Assembly: GCA_027078745.1 (NCBI GenBank) | Contig: JALWWO010000018.1 | Coordinates: 50,118 to 114,117 of the forward strand | Source: Chromatiaceae bacterium | Lineage (GTDB): Bacteria; Pseudomonadota; Gammaproteobacteria; Chromatiales; Chromatiaceae | Direction of reading: 5' to 3' | Length of the DNA: 64,000 bases | In this document: piece after piece, positions 26,186 through 35,446 of the stretch | How positions within the stretch are numbered: position 1 is the stretch's first letter | Layout: the number at the start of each line of letters is the position of its first letter | Translations under genes and position numbers: made by a program | Notes under the pieces: generated by a model | The model's database searches: none | What the model was told of the DNA's origin: nothing | Seen by the model: the letters and a program-made list of their open reading frames with translations, nothing else

Positions 26186-26587
26186 TCAGAGATTGGGCAG
26201 GATACCCTTCATCACCAGATCCGTGAGGCTCACGATGCCGATGACCTGGCGCTTCTCGTCCAGGACGGGCGCGCGACTGAGGCGGAACCGGTCGAACAGA
26301 CGGGCGCAGTACCGAATATCCATCTCAGGATGCACGCTGAGCACCGGTTTGGACATGATTTCATAGATATTCACTCGGTCCGGTGCCCGATCCTTTGCCA
26401 ACACTTCCCGAGCGATATCCGAGAGCACTACCATGCCCACTTCATCTCGATCATGACGAGGACGCACCACGAGCGTCTTAGTATCCACGTGTTTCATCGT
26501 GTCCAGTGCCATCGCGACCGTGGCCATACCATCGACCACATCGAAATGGGTCTTCATCACCTCCCGCACGCGGATCATTTTTTTCAT
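26186..26587 (-). CDS. CBS-domain pair protein
   Basis: The 133-residue protein consists only of two CBS motifs (VREVMKTHFDVVDGMATVAMAL and IYEIMSKPVLSVHPEMDIRYCA...VIGIVSLTDLVMKGI). CBS pairs bind adenosine nucleotides such as AMP, ATP or c-di-AMP and regulate partners, including ion channels. Its place at the head of the operon containing a K+ channel suggests an energy- or ligand-sensing role there; this is inference. The start at 26587 is MKKMIRV, with a second ATG three codons later. Confidence 0.88.
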   Translation of the reverse strand: MKKMIRVREVMKTHFDVVDGMATVAMALDTMKHVDTKTLVVRPRHDRDEVGMVVLSDIAREVLAKDRAPDRVNIYEIMSKPVLSVHPEMDIRYCARLFDRFRLSRAPVLDEKRQVIGIVSLTDLVMKGILPNL

Positions 26588-26628
26588 CGTTGGATCTCCT
26601 GACCGGTCTTTCTGTGCTGCCTAACAGC

Positions 26629-27189
26629 TTAGCGAATTTTCTTTCGGGTCTCCCAGTAGCGATGAGCGAGGAAGAGGGCAGCTACCGCCCGCGCCTCACT
26701 GAAATCCTCCCTGGCCAACAATCGATCCATATCTCGAAGCGGCCAGCTTAGGATTTCTACGGGTTCCGGCTCATCGCCGGGCATTTTCCTGGGGTAGAGT
26801 TCCCAGGCCAGCAGGATATGGGTGCGATGCCCGATATAGCCGGGAGCGATGGAAAGAGTTTGCAAAGGTTCGATGCGCTGGGCACCATAGCCGATCTCTT
26901 CCTGCAGCTCTCGGTTAGCAGCGACCAGGGGATCTTCCTCCGGTCCCACCAAGCCCTTGGGAAAACCCAGTTCATAGCGTTCCGTGCCCGCCGCATATTC
27001 GCGGATTAGCAGCAGGCTGTTCCCCGCCTCCAGGAAGGGCACGATGAGCACAGAGCGGTTCCCGCCGGGGATGCGCTCGAACTGCCGTTGAACGCCGTTG
27101 GAAAATTCCAGATCCAAGGCTTCGATGCGGAAGATCCTCGTCTGGGCGATGACTTCTTGATGCAGAATTTTGGGTGGTTTTCTTTGCAT
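26629..27189 (-). CDS. nudE: ADP compounds hydrolase (Nudix)
   Basis: NudE hydrolyses ADP-ribose, NADH and diadenosine polyphosphates. The 186-residue protein has a full Nudix box, G-x5-E-x7-REL-QE-E-x-G (GLVGPEEDPLVAANRELQEE), preceded by LIREYAAGTERYELGFPKG. I start at the ATG 27189 (MQRKPPKIL). A longer frame to 27333 would run over the divergent nucleotidase gene. E. coli also has nudE divergent from yrfG, which supports both calls. Confidence 0.92.
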   Translation of the reverse strand: MQRKPPKILHQEVIAQTRIFRIEALDLEFSNGVQRQFERIPGGNRSVLIVPFLEAGNSLLLIREYAAGTERYELGFPKGLVGPEEDPLVAANRELQEEIGYGAQRIEPLQTLSIAPGYIGHRTHILLAWELYPRKMPGDEPEPVEILSWPLRDMDRLLAREDFSEARAVAALFLAHRYWETRKKIR

Positions 27190-27200
27190 GGAGGAATCCC

Positions 27201-27899
27201 TTGGTACCTTGGAATCCGGCAGAAAGCGATCCGGTGGATTGGAGCACCATTCAGACAGTCTTTCTCGACATGGATGGTACCCTGTTGGATCTACATTTCG
27301 ATAACTACTTCTGGCGGCAGCTGGTGCCGGCACGCTATGCCCAGCGGCACGGGCTTTCCGAAGCGCAGGCCCGGGCCCTGGTGTATGCCCGCTATCGGGA
27401 GGTGGAAGGCACCCTGGCTTGGTATTCCGTGGATCATTGGAGCCAAACCCTGGACTTGGATATCGCCCTGCTCAAGGAAGAGGTAGAACACCTCATCCAA
27501 TTGCATCCCCAGGTGCTGCCCTTTCTGGAAACCTTGGGTACACGGGGCAAGCGGCGGGTGCTCCTCACCAATGCCCATCCGAAATCCATCGCTCTCAAGC
27601 TGAGGAAAACCCGTCTGGGGGATCATCTGGATCGCATCCTCTGCGCCCATGAGCTGGGCTTGCCCAAGGAGCGTCCGGGTTTCTGGGATTTAGTGCAAGC
27701 GGTGGAGCCTTTTTCCCTCGAACACACCCTGTTCATCGACGACAGCCCTGCAGTGCTTCAGGCAGCACAACGCTATGGATTCCGCCATCTGCTCGCTGTC
27801 CGCAAGCCGGATTCCCAATCGCCGCCCCAACCCTCTGGCCCTTTCCCCGCCATCGATCAATTCGATGTTCTGCTCGATTCGCTGCGCGCCGGCTCTTAG
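27201..27899 (+). CDS. yrfG: GMP/IMP nucleotidase of the HAD superfamily
   Basis: The enzyme dephosphorylates purine nucleoside monophosphates in E. coli. HAD motif I is [19 protein letters not shown], motif [11 protein letters not shown], and motif [19 protein letters not shown], closely matching E. coli YrfG along the whole length. There is no near ATG. I choose TTG 27201 because GGAGG (27190-27194) sits 6 nt upstream. GTG starts at 27174 and 27234 are alternatives; the former would overlap divergent nudE. The stop overlaps convergent rhlB by 4 bp. Confidence 0.9.
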   Translation: MVPWNPAESDPVDWSTIQTVFLDMDGTLLDLHFDNYFWRQLVPARYAQRHGLSEAQARALVYARYREVEGTLAWYSVDHWSQTLDLDIALLKEEVEHLIQLHPQVLPFLETLGTRGKRRVLLTNAHPKSIALKLRKTRLGDHLDRILCAHELGLPKERPGFWDLVQAVEPFSLEHTLFIDDSPAVLQAAQRYGFRHLLAVRKPDSQSPPQPSGPFPAIDQFDVLLDSLRAGS

Positions 27900-29254
27900 G
27901 TCGGGGGGGGTTCCGGTTTCCGGCGACGGATGCGGCGGCGCCTCCTAGGTGCCTGCTCCGCTGCATCTCCTGGCGACGCCTGAGGCTCAGATGCTTTCCG
28001 CCGCTTGGCCGCATGATCTTTGGTTTTCCCCCGATCTCCGGACCTTCTCCGGCGGGGACGGCGCAAGCGGCTCTTGGGATCGATCTCCGGCAGTAACTCG
28101 TCTTGAAGAGGCTCGACCGGAATCTTGGCGCCGATAAAGGTTTCGATCTCCGGCAGGCAAACGGCATAGGTCTCGCAGATGAAGCTGATGGCCTCGCCGG
28201 TAGCCCCCGCCCGCGCCGTGCGCCCGATGCGGTGCACATAGTCTTCGGGATCTTCGGGGAGATCGTAGTTGATCACATGGCTCACCGCCGGAATGTGCAG
28301 CCCTCGCGCCGCCACATCGGTAGCGACCAGGATGGGCAGTTCCCCCGATTGAAAGGCTTGGAGCAACCGCTGTCGCTTCCGCTGGGGCACATCGCCGGAG
28401 AGCATGGCGGCTTGCAATCCATTGCCCACCAGAAATCCCCAGATCTCTTCCACCGCTTGTTTCGTGTTGGCGAAGACCATGGCCCGACCCTGGGGAAAGG
28501 TGCGCAATAATCCGATGAGCAAGGGAATTTTTTCCTCATTGGCTACCAGATAGCAGCGTTGCTGCACTCGATCGGCGGTGACCTGTTCCTCTGAAACTCG
28601 GATCAACCTAGGATCATTCATATATTCATAGGCGAGTTCGGAAACCCGATAGGACAGCGTGGCCGAAAACAGCAGGCCCAAGCGCTGATCCGGTGGGGGC
28701 ATCCGCCGGAGCAAGTAACGCAAGTCTTTGATGAACCCCAGATCGAACAGGCGATCCGCTTCATCGATCACCAGTACTTCCAAGGCGCGCAGGTCGAAAA
28801 TGCGCTGCTTGTAGTAGTCGATGAGCCGCCCAGGAGTACCGATGAGGATGTGTACCCCCGCAGCCAGGGCCTCCCGCTGTTGCTGGTAACCCGTGCCACC
28901 GTAGACCAGGCCGAGTTGCAGCCCACAGGGTTGCGCAAGGCCTCGGGCATCCCGATGAATCTGAATGGCCAATTCTCTGGTAGGTGCGATGATCAGGGCG
29001 CGAGGTTGATGGGGCTGCCGCGTCTCTGGTGGGGGACGCAGTAAGCGCTGTATCAAGGGTACGAGAAAGGCTAAGGTTTTTCCTGTGCCCGTCTGGGCTT
29101 GCCCCGCTATGTCGATCCCCTGGAGCGTGAGGGGAAGGGTTTCCGCTTGGATCGGGGTGCACTGTTGAAATCCCGCGGTCTGCAAACTTTGCAGCAAGCA
29201 GGGGGCGAGGTCGAAGGCCTCAAATCGAATTTGAGTTAGATGTTTTTGGGTCAT
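27896..29254 (-). CDS. rhlB: DEAD-box ATP-dependent RNA helicase RhlB
   Basis: RhlB unwinds RNA for the degradosome. The 452-residue protein begins with the Q-motif ([25 protein letters not shown]). It shows Walker [47 protein letters not shown] and [10 protein letters not shown]. The C-terminal ~70 residues are Arg/Lys-rich and disordered ([25 protein letters not shown]), suited to RNA or RNase E contacts. rhlB divergent from trxA-rho is the classical gammaproteobacterial order, which separates it from other DEAD-box paralogues. Confidence 0.93.
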   Translation of the reverse strand: MTQKHLTQIRFEAFDLAPCLLQSLQTAGFQQCTPIQAETLPLTLQGIDIAGQAQTGTGKTLAFLVPLIQRLLRPPPETRQPHQPRALIIAPTRELAIQIHRDARGLAQPCGLQLGLVYGGTGYQQQREALAAGVHILIGTPGRLIDYYKQRIFDLRALEVLVIDEADRLFDLGFIKDLRYLLRRMPPPDQRLGLLFSATLSYRVSELAYEYMNDPRLIRVSEEQVTADRVQQRCYLVANEEKIPLLIGLLRTFPQGRAMVFANTKQAVEEIWGFLVGNGLQAAMLSGDVPQRKRQRLLQAFQSGELPILVATDVAARGLHIPAVSHVINYDLPEDPEDYVHRIGRTARAGATGEAISFICETYAVCLPEIETFIGAKIPVEPLQDELLPEIDPKSRLRRPRRRRSGDRGKTKDHAAKRRKASEPQASPGDAAEQAPRRRRRIRRRKPEPPPT

Positions 29255-29377
29255 AAAAGTTCTCGGAAGACTTGCAAATTACTCAAATCTTGGCTCAAAT
29301 AGCCGCACTGAAAAGCGCAGCTGGGCGCGGTAGGCTTGAGATACCGTAGGGGAAAATCGCAGCAACGGTCCGGGTCT

Positions 29378-29385
29378 GTTATGCT
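29378..29385 (+). promoter_or_regulatory. Extended -10 promoter for trxA-rho
   Basis: A TG at 29377-29378 is one base before TATGCT (29380-29385), an extended -10, about 130 bp before the trxA GTG. No good -35 is visible, as often with this class. The remaining rhlB/trxA intergenic sequence (29255-29512) shows no gene. Confidence 0.4.
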
Positions 29386-29512
29386 TGAAATCCGGCGGTA
29401 CGGGCGATGCCCATTCTTTCTTCCCGCTCCCTAGCAGCGAAATGCTGAATATCCCTTTGTAGCCCTCTGTCTAGGGCCAATCCATCCCTTCACTATCTAG
29501 GAGAATAGCCTC

Positions 29513-29839
29513 GTGAGCGACCGCATCATCCATGTGACGGATGAATCCTTTGAACGAGAAGTATTGCAATCCCCCCTGCCGGTCCTGGTGGATTACTGGG
29601 CGGAATGGTGTGGACCCTGTAAGATGATCGCCCCCATATTGGATGAGATTGCAGAGGCCTATCAAGACCGGCTCCGCATTGCGAAGCTCAACATCGACCA
29701 GAACCCGAATACACCCCCACGCTACGGCATTCGCGGTATCCCCACCCTGATGCTCTTCAAGGGGGGGGAAGTGGAAGCGATCAAAGTAGGGGCCGTGCCT
29801 AAATCCCAACTCATCGCTTTCCTCGATAGCAACCTATAA
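29513..29839 (+). CDS. trxA: Thioredoxin 1
   Basis: Thioredoxin is the main cytoplasmic disulfide reductant. The 108-residue protein matches E. coli TrxA throughout, with active site Trp32-Cys33-Gly-Pro-Cys36-Lys, [22 protein letters not shown] and the cis-proline in GIPTL. The start is GTG, preceded by AGGAGA. It lies upstream of rho as in E. coli. Confidence 0.97.
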   Translation: MSDRIIHVTDESFEREVLQSPLPVLVDYWAEWCGPCKMIAPILDEIAEAYQDRLRIAKLNIDQNPNTPPRYGIRGIPTLMLFKGGEVEAIKVGAVPKSQLIAFLDSNL

Positions 29840-29969
29840 TGCCTTTTGGGATGTTCTATCCCTATAGTAATTCGCTCCCGTCTGCACCCTTCATTCCCCG
29901 CTGCTCATCTATGCCATTGCCCAGCCTGTGCGCTGTGCCTCGGGTTATCACTGCCCAAACGACGACGCC

Positions 29970-31226
29970 ATGAATCTCACAGAACTCAAAAAGATGCCCG
30001 TCTCCGAGTTGGTGGCGGTCGCGCAATCCATGTCCATCGAAGGGATTGCTCGTTCCAGGAAGCAAGATCTGATCTTCGCAATCCTCAAGGCCCAAGCCAA
30101 ACGGGGAGCGGATATCTACGGCGATGGGGTCTTGGAGATTCTACAGGATGGCTTCGGATTCCTGCGGTCGGAGGATGCTTCCTATCTGGCGGGACCGGAT
30201 GACATCTATGTCTCTCCCAGCCAGATCCGGCGGTTCAGCCTGCGCACCGGGGACACGATTTCCGGCAAGATCCGACCGCCCAAGGATGGGGAACGATACT
30301 TCGCCCTCCTCAAGGTCAATGACATCAATTTTGACCGGCCGGAAAACGCCAAGAACAAGATTCTCTTTGAGAATTTCACGCCCCTCTTCGCCAACGAGCG
30401 TCTGAAGCTAGAGATCGGCAACGGGAGCACCGAGGACATCACCGCCCGAACCATTGATCTGGTAGCCCCCATTGGCAAGGGACAGCGGGGCCTCATCGTC
30501 TCCCCACCCAAGGCGGGCAAGACCATGATGTTGCAGAACATCGCCCAGTCCATCGGCCACAACCATCCGGAATGCTACCTCATCGTCTTGCTCATCGATG
30601 AGCGGCCAGAAGAGGTGACGGAGATGGCCCGGTCGGTGCGGGGGGAAGTGATTTCCTCTACCTTCGATGAGCCCGCCACCCGCCATGTGCAGGTGGCGGA
30701 GATGGTCATCGAAAAGGCCAAGCGCCTGGTGGAGCACAATCGGGACGTGGTGATTCTCCTGGACTCTATCACGCGGCTAGCCAGAGCTTATAACACCGTG
30801 GTGCCTTCCTCGGGGAAGGTGCTCACCGGCGGCGTGGATGCCAACGCCCTGCAGCGGCCCAAGCGGTTTTTCGGGGCGGCGAGAAATGTGGAAGAAGGCG
30901 GCTCCCTGACGATCCTGGCCACTGCCCTCATCGACACCGGTTCCCGCATGGACGACGTGATCTACGAGGAATTCAAGGGCACGGGCAATATGGAAATCCA
31001 TCTGGATCGACGCATCGCGGAAAAGCGCATTTTCCCCGCCATCAACATCAATCGTTCCGGCACCCGTCGGGAAGAGCTCCTGATGGATCCGGCAGAGCTG
31101 CAAAAGATGTGGATCCTCCGCAAGATCCTCCATCCCATGGATGAGTTAGCTGCCATGGAATTTCTGTATGACAAGCTCAAGGCGACCAAGACGAACAAGG
31201 AGTTCTTCGATTCCATGCGAGGCTGA
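29970..31226 (+). CDS. rho: Transcription termination factor Rho
   Basis: Rho is the hexameric RNA-dependent ATPase that terminates transcription at unstructured C-rich RNA. The 418-residue protein equals E. coli in size. It has the N-terminal helix bundle ([15 protein letters not shown]), the cold-shock-like RNA-binding fold ([23 protein letters not shown]), Walker A (SPPKAGKT), Q-loop region and [14 protein letters not shown] start at ATG 29970; a frame extension to 29928 is not conserved. The 130-bp gap from trxA is typical of a rho leader, through which Rho controls its own synthesis in E. coli. Confidence 0.98.
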   Translation: MNLTELKKMPVSELVAVAQSMSIEGIARSRKQDLIFAILKAQAKRGADIYGDGVLEILQDGFGFLRSEDASYLAGPDDIYVSPSQIRRFSLRTGDTISGKIRPPKDGERYFALLKVNDINFDRPENAKNKILFENFTPLFANERLKLEIGNGSTEDITARTIDLVAPIGKGQRGLIVSPPKAGKTMMLQNIAQSIGHNHPECYLIVLLIDERPEEVTEMARSVRGEVISSTFDEPATRHVQVAEMVIEKAKRLVEHNRDVVILLDSITRLARAYNTVVPSSGKVLTGGVDANALQRPKRFFGAARNVEEGGSLTILATALIDTGSRMDDVIYEEFKGTGNMEIHLDRRIAEKRIFPAININRSGTRREELLMDPAELQKMWILRKILHPMDELAAMEFLYDKLKATKTNKEFFDSMRG

Positions 31227-31231
31227 GGTAA

Positions 31232-32773
31232 ATGCCTGATTTCAAACGCCTGTTCCTGATCGGCTCCCTGTTGCTGGGCACCCTCATTATGGCCTGCACA
31301 GAAGGAAATGAACCCGAGAACCCCCCAGCGCCGGATTTTCCCCTAGGCTTGGATTGGTTCAATGTGCCCAAACCCCTGCGCCTGGCAGATCTGCGGGGCA
31401 AGGTAGTCCTGTTGGACTTCTGGACCTATGGTTGCATCAACTGCATCCACGTGATGGAAGAATTAAAGCGCTTGGAACAGCGTTTCGGTCCAGCCCTCGT
31501 GGTCATCGGGGTGCACTCACCCAAGTTCGAAAACGAAGCCAACCCGGACACCTTGCGCAGCATATTGACTCGTTATCAGCGGAATGAACCCGTGGTCAAC
31601 GATCCGGATTACCGCATGATGCGGCGATACGGCGCTCGCGCTTGGCCCACGCTGGTGCTCATCGATCCCTTGGGGGGGTACGTGGGCTGGGTTTCGGGAG
31701 AAGGGCACGAAGAAGCCCTGGCCCAGGCGATTCAAGCGCTGCTGGATCGCTACGCAGATCAGCTCGATCCCAAGCCCCTGGCCCTGAAGCTGCCCCCGAT
31801 CCCCGACTCCGGCTGGTTCGGCGCGCCGGAGAAGATCGCGGTAAACGAACAGTTCGTCGCTATCAGCGACAGCCTGTTTCATCGGGTGCTCATCGCAGAT
31901 CATCAGGGCAAGCTGCGCTATTCCATCGGCGGGAAAACGGCGGGTTTTCGGGATGGAACCTTTTCTGAAGCCCGTTTCCGCAATCCCAGAGGATTAATCT
32001 TTGCATCAGAATCCGTGCTCTGGGTGGCGGATACGGGCAACCATGCCATCCGCCGCATCGATCTTCAGTCCGAGCAAGTCCAGACCGTCGCAGGTACAGG
32101 CCGCCGAGGACTGCACGGCAGTGTTTCAGGAAAGCCCCCTCGGGCAATAGATCTGCGCTCCCCCTGGGCCCTGGCCCTGAACGGAGATCAGCTCTTCATC
32201 GCCATGGCGGGGGCACATCAGATTTGGCGGTTGGATCTTCGGGAGAACCGATTAGTCCCCTATGCGGGTTCTGGCAGGGAAGGGATTCAGGACGGCCCCT
32301 TAAAGCGAGCTTCCTTCAGCCAGCCCAGCGGCCTCGCCCTGCGCGATCATCAACTCTATGTGGCGGATGCGGAAGCCTCTGCCCTGCGGGTCATCGATCT
32401 GCGGGAGGAACGGGTGCGCACCCTGGTAGGCACGGGTCTGTTTGATTTCGGGGATCGGGACGGCCCCTTGGCTCAAGCCCAACTGCAACACGCCCAAGGC
32501 ATCGCGCCGCTCGAAGCGGGTTTAGCCATCGCAGACACCTATAACCATAAGATCAAGCGCTTAGATCTTCGGACGGAACGGCTAGAAACCCTGGTGGGCA
32601 ACGGCTATCCCGGCGATCAGCTCAACCCGAAGGGCGCGAGTTTGGATGAACCCGGCGGCATCGCCCGCTTTGGGGATCGGCTCTTCATCGCCGACACCAA
32701 CAACCGGCGCATTCTGGTCTGGCATCAGAAGGCAAAGCAGTTGACGCCCTGGACGCTCAAGGCGCAAGACTAA
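31232..32773 (+). CDS. Thioredoxin-domain / NHL-repeat exported protein
   Basis: The 513-residue protein starts with an export signal ending LIMAC (Cys22), a possible though imperfect lipobox. A thioredoxin-like domain follows (~residues 35-170), with redox pair Cys68-Ile-Asn-Cys71 (FWTYGCINCIHVMEEL). A set of NHL beta-propeller blades (~190-500) contains repeats such as LWVADTGNHAIRRIDL, LYVADAEASALRVIDL, LAIADTYNHKIKRLDL and LFIADTNNRRILVW. This architecture matches NHLRC2-like proteins of unknown function. It starts 5 bp after rho and may be cotranscribed. It ends overlapping envC by 4 bp. Confidence 0.9.
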   Translation: MPDFKRLFLIGSLLLGTLIMACTEGNEPENPPAPDFPLGLDWFNVPKPLRLADLRGKVVLLDFWTYGCINCIHVMEELKRLEQRFGPALVVIGVHSPKFENEANPDTLRSILTRYQRNEPVVNDPDYRMMRRYGARAWPTLVLIDPLGGYVGWVSGEGHEEALAQAIQALLDRYADQLDPKPLALKLPPIPDSGWFGAPEKIAVNEQFVAISDSLFHRVLIADHQGKLRYSIGGKTAGFRDGTFSEARFRNPRGLIFASESVLWVADTGNHAIRRIDLQSEQVQTVAGTGRRGLHGSVSGKPPRAIDLRSPWALALNGDQLFIAMAGAHQIWRLDLRENRLVPYAGSGREGIQDGPLKRASFSQPSGLALRDHQLYVADAEASALRVIDLREERVRTLVGTGLFDFGDRDGPLAQAQLQHAQGIAPLEAGLAIADTYNHKIKRLDLRTERLETLVGNGYPGDQLNPKGASLDEPGGIARFGDRLFIADTNNRRILVWHQKAKQLTPWTLKAQD

Positions 32774-33936
32774 CGCTTCCCGGGCTTGCGGATGGCTCGA
32801 CACCAGCGGGCAGGGTTCAAGGGCTTTCCATGATGGCGCAAAGCGAAGTACAGCCCGGGATAGGTCTGTCCTCCACTGGCACCGGACAAAGCGATGAGTT
32901 CCCCTGCATCCACCCATTCGCCGGTTTCCTTGAAAAGGGTCTGATTGTGGCCGTACAGGCTCATATAGCCGTCCTCGTGCTCTAGGATGAGGAGCAGGCC
33001 GAAGCCCCGCAGCCAATCCGCATAGACTACTCGGCCAGGATGAATGGCCCGTACCTCGGTACCTTCCCGAGCGCCGAGCAATACCCCATCCCAGCGCTGG
33101 CCGCTCTGGGCCTTCCGCTGGCCAAAACGCTTGAGAATTCGAACGGCCGGCAGGGGCCAGGGAAGCTGCCCGCGGCGCTTTGCCAGGCTTTCCCGATCGA
33201 TGTTGACTTCTGGAAGAATGGCTGCCTGCGGCTCTAGCTTCTTCAACAAGGCCCGCAGGGCTTCTGTATCCTGTTGCAAGCTGACCAACTGCACGCTGCG
33301 ATCCGAGATACTTTCTTCCAGCATCCGCAGGAACTGTGTGCGCGCGTGCTGGGCTTGGCGGAGCCTTTTCCGCGTTTCCCGCTGGCGTTCTGCCAGGCGG
33401 GCCAAGCGTTGTGTTTCTTCTGCAAAGGTTTTCTGCTGGGCGCGGAGCGTTTGCAGAGCTGCCGAAAAAGCGCGCAGCCGCCGGCTCCGATAGCGGTTGA
33501 GATAGGCGTAATAGGCTAGGGTCCGGCTGAGTTGCGCTGCATCCGACTGATTGAGCAGCGTCCGCAGGGATTGCCGAAAACCCAGTGCATAGGCTGAGCG
33601 CAACAAGCTGCCCAAAACGTCTCGTTCCCGCGCCACGAGGCGTTGTTGTTCCTTCAAAGCCCGCTGAATCTCCGCTAGCTGCTGCTCTTGCTCCTGAACC
33701 ATTGCGCGGAGTTCGTGTTCCCCCCGAGCGAGCTGAGCAATATTCCGCTCGTAGCGCTCCAGTTCGGCCAACAACTGCTTTCGTTCTGCCTGCTGCTGTT
33801 GCAGGGTCTGTCGCAGCTCCTGCAGCCTGCCTTCGAGCTGGTGCAGCGCCTGACGCTTGTCCGCCAGGGGATCCGGCTCAGTGGCCGAACTCGGTCCGGC
33901 GATCCAGAGCAAGAGCAGTATCCCGAGTGCATGCAT
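32770..33936 (-). CDS. envC: Murein hydrolase activator EnvC
   Basis: EnvC is a periplasmic divisome factor that activates the amidases AmiA/AmiB. After a short signal (MHALGILLLLWIAGPSSA) the 388-residue protein has a long coiled coil (~25-250) and a C-terminal LytM/M23 domain. The domain reads REGTEVRAIHPGRVVYADWLRGFG, LEHEDGYMSLYGHNQ and SGGQTYPGLYFALRHHGKPLNP. The catalytic HxxxD of active LytM peptidases is missing, as in E. coli EnvC, so it should be an activator and not a hydrolase. I start at ATG 33936; no Shine-Dalgarno is obvious. Confidence 0.93.
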   Translation of the reverse strand: MHALGILLLLWIAGPSSATEPDPLADKRQALHQLEGRLQELRQTLQQQQAERKQLLAELERYERNIAQLARGEHELRAMVQEQEQQLAEIQRALKEQQRLVARERDVLGSLLRSAYALGFRQSLRTLLNQSDAAQLSRTLAYYAYLNRYRSRRLRAFSAALQTLRAQQKTFAEETQRLARLAERQRETRKRLRQAQHARTQFLRMLEESISDRSVQLVSLQQDTEALRALLKKLEPQAAILPEVNIDRESLAKRRGQLPWPLPAVRILKRFGQRKAQSGQRWDGVLLGAREGTEVRAIHPGRVVYADWLRGFGLLLILEHEDGYMSLYGHNQTLFKETGEWVDAGELIALSGASGGQTYPGLYFALRHHGKPLNPARWCRAIRKPGKR

Positions 33937-34018
33937 CGGTGGGCGGGAAAGTTTCGCAAGCTCAGTGGAAAAGTTTATTATTGTATAGTGATATGATTGA
34001 ACACTGCGGATATTCCTA

Positions 34019-34387
34019 ATGGTAGGCGATCTACATCCTCCCTCCCAACCGGTTCTCAATGATCCCAAGAAGCAGCAACGATCTTTGGAGCTGTTCGCCA
34101 ATGATCAGGATATTGAGCGAGCCTCCCGTTCCCTAAAAGCCATGTCCCATCCCCTGCGCCTCAAGATCCTGTGCACCCTGGGAGATCAGGAAGTGAGTGT
34201 CCAAAAGATCGTGGAAGATGTGGGTACCTCCCAGAGCAACATTTCACAACATCTGGCAATCCTGCGGGATAAAGGTATCCTCGCCTCCCGAAAGGAAGCA
34301 AATCGAGTGTATTATCGGGTTACCGATGCCCGCACGCTACAGCTTATCCGCATGATGCGGGAAGTGTTCTGTCATCACGGCAGGTGA
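34019..34387 (+). CDS. ArsR-family regulator of the SqrR/BigR/YgaV persulfide-sensor type
   Basis: The 122-residue winged-helix protein reads LKAMSHPLRLKILCTLGD, SQSNISQHLAILRDKGIL and RVYYRVTD, the ArsR core. Cys52 (ILC) and Cys118 (EVFC) are 66 residues apart, the same spacing as the sulfide-sensing Cys41/Cys107 of SqrR. They sit in the same sequence contexts as in E. coli YgaV. In that subgroup persulfides link the two cysteines and release DNA, derepressing sulfur-detoxification genes. The typical metal-binding ELCVCDL of arsenic-type ArsR is absent. Function is inferred from these residues. It is divergent from envC, and a rhodanese gene follows. Confidence 0.8.
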   Translation: MVGDLHPPSQPVLNDPKKQQRSLELFANDQDIERASRSLKAMSHPLRLKILCTLGDQEVSVQKIVEDVGTSQSNISQHLAILRDKGILASRKEANRVYYRVTDARTLQLIRMMREVFCHHGR

Positions 34388-34406
34388 TCGTTTCTGGCAT
34401 TCCCGT

Positions 34407-34412
34407 TATACT
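34407..34412 (+). promoter_or_regulatory. Candidate -10 element for the rhodanese-secB-gpsA operon
   Basis: TATACT stands 62 bp before the rhodanese ATG in the 87-bp gap after the ArsR gene. No clear -35 precedes it, so the promoter assignment is tentative. Confidence 0.28.
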
Positions 34413-34474
34413 GAGCTGTTCTTCCCTGCGGGAGAAGTTCATTTTCCGTCGATGCATCGGTGCGTGCTTCTGCT

Positions 34475-34903
34475 ATGTCCTTTCAACAACTCCTCGAGTT
34501 TGCGGCCAATCATTGGGTGCTGGTCCTCGCCCTCTTTCTCATTCTCGGACTGCTCGCGCATAATCTGTTCTTCGCCGCCAAGGGTTCGGTGGATCCCTTG
34601 GCCGCCACCAATCTGATCAACCGGCGGGATGCCCTGGTAGTGGATGTGCGCTCCGCTGCGGACTACGCTAAGGGACATATCATTCGTGCGAAAAACCTTC
34701 CTATGAACGGATTCAGCAAGCAGATTCAGACCCTGCAAAAGTACAAGGATAAACCGATCATCGTATGCTGCCGCTCTGGTTCTCAATCCTCCCTCGCCTG
34801 TCAGCAGCTTCGAAAAGCAGGTTTTCAGGAGGTCTATAATCTCCAAGGGGGCCTCCTCGCCTGGGAAAACGCGAACCTGCCTCTGACGCGCAAAAAACGC
34901 TGA
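34475..34903 (+). CDS. Membrane-anchored rhodanese-domain protein (YibN-like)
   Basis: The 142-residue protein has one transmembrane helix (residues ~10-32, WVLVLALFLILGLLAHNLFF) and a rhodanese domain with active loop Cys99-Arg-Ser-Gly-Ser-Gln-Ser (IIVCCRSGSQSS). Rhodaneses carry persulfide sulfur on this cysteine. E. coli yibN occupies the same position upstream of secB-gpsA (there with grxC between), so location is conserved and need not indicate sulfur oxidation. I prefer ATG 34475 to GTG 34460. Confidence 0.88.
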   Translation: MSFQQLLEFAANHWVLVLALFLILGLLAHNLFFAAKGSVDPLAATNLINRRDALVVDVRSAADYAKGHIIRAKNLPMNGFSKQIQTLQKYKDKPIIVCCRSGSQSSLACQQLRKAGFQEVYNLQGGLLAWENANLPLTRKKR

Positions 34904-34930
34904 TCTTTCACAAAAACAGGGAACACCCTC

Positions 34931-35446
34931 ATGGCGGACAAGAAGCAAAACCAGCGACAATTCCAGATCCAACGCATCTATCTCAAGGACATCTCCTTTG
35001 AGGCACCCAATACGCCCCAGCTCTTCACCGGAGAATGGAAACCCCAGCACGAATTGAACCTGAACACCAAGGTGGAGAAGATCAACGAGGAGATTTACGA
35101 AGTAGTCCTCTCGGTAACCGTCACAGCCAAGACCGGCGGGCAGACCGCCTTTATCGTAGAAGTGCAGCAGGCGGGGTTAGTAGGCGTGCGGGGTTTTTCT
35201 GATCAGGAACTCCAACATTTGTTAGGGGCCTATTGTCCCAACTTCCTCTTTCCCTTCGCGCGAGAGGCGGTTTCTGACCTGGTTACCAAGGGCAGCTTCC
35301 CCCAGCTAGTCCTGCAGCCGGTGAACTTCGACGCCATTTTCGCCCAGGCCCAGCAACAGCGCAGGCAGCAACAAGCTGCCCAGGCCCAACAGGGGCAGAA
35401 CCCGGCACCGAACCCAACTGCAAGCGAAGAGCCCGCTTCCCATTGA
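34931..35446 (+). CDS. secB: Protein-export chaperone SecB
   Basis: SecB is a tetrameric chaperone that keeps precursor proteins unfolded and hands them to SecA. The 171-residue protein contains [46 protein letters not shown] and [35 protein letters not shown] read across the core. A Gln/Ala-rich tail ([14 protein letters not shown]) extends beyond the usual end. It shares a TTGA overlap with gpsA. Confidence 0.97.
   Translation: MADKKQNQRQFQIQRIYLKDISFEAPNTPQLFTGEWKPQHELNLNTKVEKINEEIYEVVLSVTVTAKTGGQTAFIVEVQQAGLVGVRGFSDQELQHLLGAYCPNFLFPFAREAVSDLVTKGSFPQLVLQPVNFDAIFAQAQQQRRQQQAAQAQQGQNPAPNPTASEEPASH

Noticed and set aside
29840..29969. Separate small gene between trxA and rho
   Set aside because: Short frames here lack a ribosome binding site and the in-frame upstream extension of rho is not conserved with known Rho proteins. 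It is best read as the rho leader.
34423..34442. Hairpin after the ArsR gene (TTCTTCCC/GGGAGAA) as a terminator
   Set aside because: The stem needs a bulge and the following T-tract is weak. It may be chance.
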